Below are positions 47,819 to 49,238 of a stretch of 49,238 bases of DNA, piece after piece (position 1 is the stretch's first letter; each line of letters opens with the position of its first letter). A model generated the notes under the pieces. The model did not search any database and was not told where the DNA came from. It saw only the letters and a list, made by a program, of their open reading frames with translations. The stretch comes from Stagonosporopsis chrysanthemi (lineage: Eukaryota; Ascomycota; Dothideomycetes; Pleosporales; Didymellaceae): NCBI GenBank assembly GCA_022560025.1, contig JAFISE010000208.1, positions 1 through 49,238 on the forward strand, given 5' to 3'. The position numbers and the translations under genes were made by a program.

Positions 47819-48206
47819 TATACTTAAAGTTTCTAACTTTAAGTAAGTATAACTCTATAACTTTTTAAAATATAGCATAGCAATATATTACATAATAGAA
47901 TACGCTAAGCTAAAGCTTTTAAATAAGCTACTACTTGCTTAATTTAGATTAGTTTTAGCTTAGTTATATTGCTTAGAATAGCTAGATAGTTTGTACTACT
48001 TCTACTACTATCTAACTCTAAGGTCTATAAACTCTCTATAGATTCTAAGCAATATACCTAAGCTAAAACTAATCTAAATTAAGTAAGTAGTAGCTTATTT
48101 AATAGTTCTAGTTTAGTATATTCTATTATATAATATATTACTAAGCTATATCTTAGAGAGTTATAGAGTTATACCTACTTAAAGCTAGAGACTCTAAGTA
48201 TACAAG
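47819..48206. mobile_element. Truncated hAT-type MITE family C (C3)
   Basis: Inverted-repeat arms match C2 from its TACTTAGAGTCTC segment inward, and the mirrored GACTCTAAGTA is at about 48,190. The outer tips are missing: the left is cut by the Gypsy LTR and the right by B3. Confidence 0.7.
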
Positions 48207-48689
48207 TAAGCTAGTAAATAAGTTTAAAGTACCTAGTAGTAAGTAGAAGTTAAGTTAGAGTTGTAAAGACTTTAAAGTAGTAGTTAGGTTAAAGTTGTAT
48301 AGGCTAGAGTAAAGGTTAAGTAAGAGTACCTCTAGTATAAGTAGAGATATAAGATAAGTTGTATAGACCTAAGTTAAGGTTAAGTTAGAAGTACTTACTA
48401 AGGTATATAATTTTAAGTTATAATAAATAGCTTATCTTGCTATAGAATAACTTTGTTAAGATAATCTTATTATAGTATATAATAATAAGCAGTAATAATT
48501 AGCTCTCTTACTATAGGATAAAATCTTCTATAATGTTAGTATAACCTCTACTCTACTCTAACTCTAAGTAAAGACAACCTAACCTCTACTTACTTAGTAT
48601 TAACTTAGCGCAGGTAGAGGTTAGGTAGGGGTTAGGTACTGTCACGTAATACCCTAACCCTACCTAACCCCTACCTATTTGCCAGCCTA
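48207..48689. mobile_element. hAT-type MITE family B (B3), inverted relative to B2
   Basis: 483 bp, tips TAAGCTAGTAAATAAG and (inverted) TAGGCTGGCAAATAGG, with the family hairpin at 48,612-48,676. Nearly the same length as B2. No matching 8-mers flank it, since a C fragment lies on the left and an A tip on the right. Confidence 0.8.
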
Positions 48690-48749
48690 CTTTTACTAGG
48701 AAAAACGGCGCATCACGCGAATCCGCGCATCACGCGCACGGACACGGTA
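48690..48749. mobile_element. Isolated terminal tip of family A (A3)
   Basis: It reads TTTTACTAG, then two CGCATCACGCG-type repeats, and ends GGACACGGTA. It matches the gene-facing tips of A1 and A2 and is unmutated. The body of the element is missing; B3 abuts where the body should be. Confidence 0.75.
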
Positions 48750-49238
48750 CCGTAAGCAAACTGCTAGCGCGGGCTCGGGTGATATCAGGAAGGTGCAACA
48801 AACAGAATGAAGTAAGAGATATTAAGAGCTGTTCCCAGCCTCACGAACCATCTTCAGCGTTATAAAAGCCTTTAGATTACAGTGTGTGTCTTGCTCGAAA
48901 ACCTACTGGTACTTCCAAAGTACAGACGATTGGAGCCCAGCTTCCCCGTCGCACCACTTTCGAAACCACACACCCCCTGCACCTCCCCCACTCCGCCGTC
49001 TTGCTCGGCACCACACTAGCACTCACTTCTATCGGGCTTCACGGCGACCGCGGTGCTGCCGGAGCAAGGTGTGACGCAACACACAATCACCACCGCTGGA
49101 TGCAGCTGGAGCTATTGGGGGGGGGGGGGGGGGGGGCCCACAAAAAGCAAGTGGCAGCTATCGCAAGAAAAAAAGAGGAAACACCCCCCCCCCCCCCCCC
49201 CCCGCGCTAAATTTTTCCCCCTAGCCAGTAAAACCCCC
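48750..49238. other. GC-rich sequence beyond the last TE; probable edge of another gene region
   Basis: Composition returns to island-like values. No gene is recognisable; a 108-codon frame is driven by low-complexity Pro and Gly codons. The last 120 bp carry G20 and C20 runs and may be unreliable. Confidence 0.5.
49117..49203. repeat. G20 and C20 homopolymer runs
   Basis: Twenty G at 49,117-49,136 and twenty C at 49,184-49,203, 47 bp apart, near the window end. Two complementary runs of equal length look like a sequencing or assembly artefact, though a real G-rich hairpin cannot be excluded. Confidence 0.8.

Noticed and set aside
32796..47825. TACTT lying two bases outside each Gypsy LTR as a target duplicate
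   Set aside because: The duplicate should touch the LTRs; the right copy is simply part of the C element tip, and the left flank is not C sequence.
48600..48690. Possible telomere or interstitial telomeric array
   Set aside because: TTAGGG-like words belong to the B-element hairpin, which also occurs at 13.9 kb and 29.3 kb; there is no tandem array.
48884..49210. 108- and 62-codon frames in the last 350 bp
   Set aside because: Driven by Pro/Gly low complexity and the G20/C20 runs; no protein-like pattern.
1..49238. CRISPR arrays, tRNA and rRNA genes
   Set aside because: No spaced short direct repeats and no recognisable tRNA or rRNA segment found by eye; a tRNAscan run would be needed to exclude a decayed tRNA.

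Overview
The window reads as filamentous ascomycete DNA, probably Dothideomycete-like. Three things point there: two-speed base composition, repeats saturated with C-to-T and G-to-A changes of the kind left by RIP (repeat-induced point mutation), and genes with 46-53 bp introns bounded by GT..AG with CTAAC/CTGAC-type branch sites. One sampled 60-base row in the left block holds 15 G+C; a row in the transporter gene holds 31. Species cannot be fixed from the sequence.

Layout. Bases 1-16,155 are an AT-rich block of decayed mobile elements: a hAT transposase remnant between 1.1 kb inverted arms, a complete Copia element (7,008-12,377, TSD GTAGT), hAT-type MITEs and a pogo-type transposase remnant. 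Bases 16,910-29,189 are a gene island of about 12 kb. Bases 29,190-48,749 are a second AT-rich block in which a Copia element (34,254-41,940, TSD AGAAC) sits inside the gag region of a Gypsy element (32,803-47,818), with MITEs and two solo LTRs around them. Bases 48,750-49,238 return to GC-rich sequence and end in suspicious G20 and C20 runs.

Island genes, all on the + strand: a 5'-truncated relative of the next gene; an 831-codon unrecognised, probably nuclear protein with a SUMO-interaction-like motif; a three-exon MOSC/mARC-like molybdenum-cofactor protein; a secreted GH131 glucanase with a 51 bp in-frame intron; a 14-TM-type MFS transporter (three exons); and an APH-like kinase pseudogene. 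They look like unrelated neighbours, not a metabolic cluster.

The most notable structure is at the island borders. Both are formed by copies of one palindromic, TA-flanked element (family A), each backed by a copy of the same pogo-type transposase 3' end, so the island sits between inverted composite arms. RIP damage fades inside the gene-facing TIRs of these elements. Two solo LTRs escaped heavy RIP while full-length relatives are saturated, giving an internal comparison of RIP before and after.
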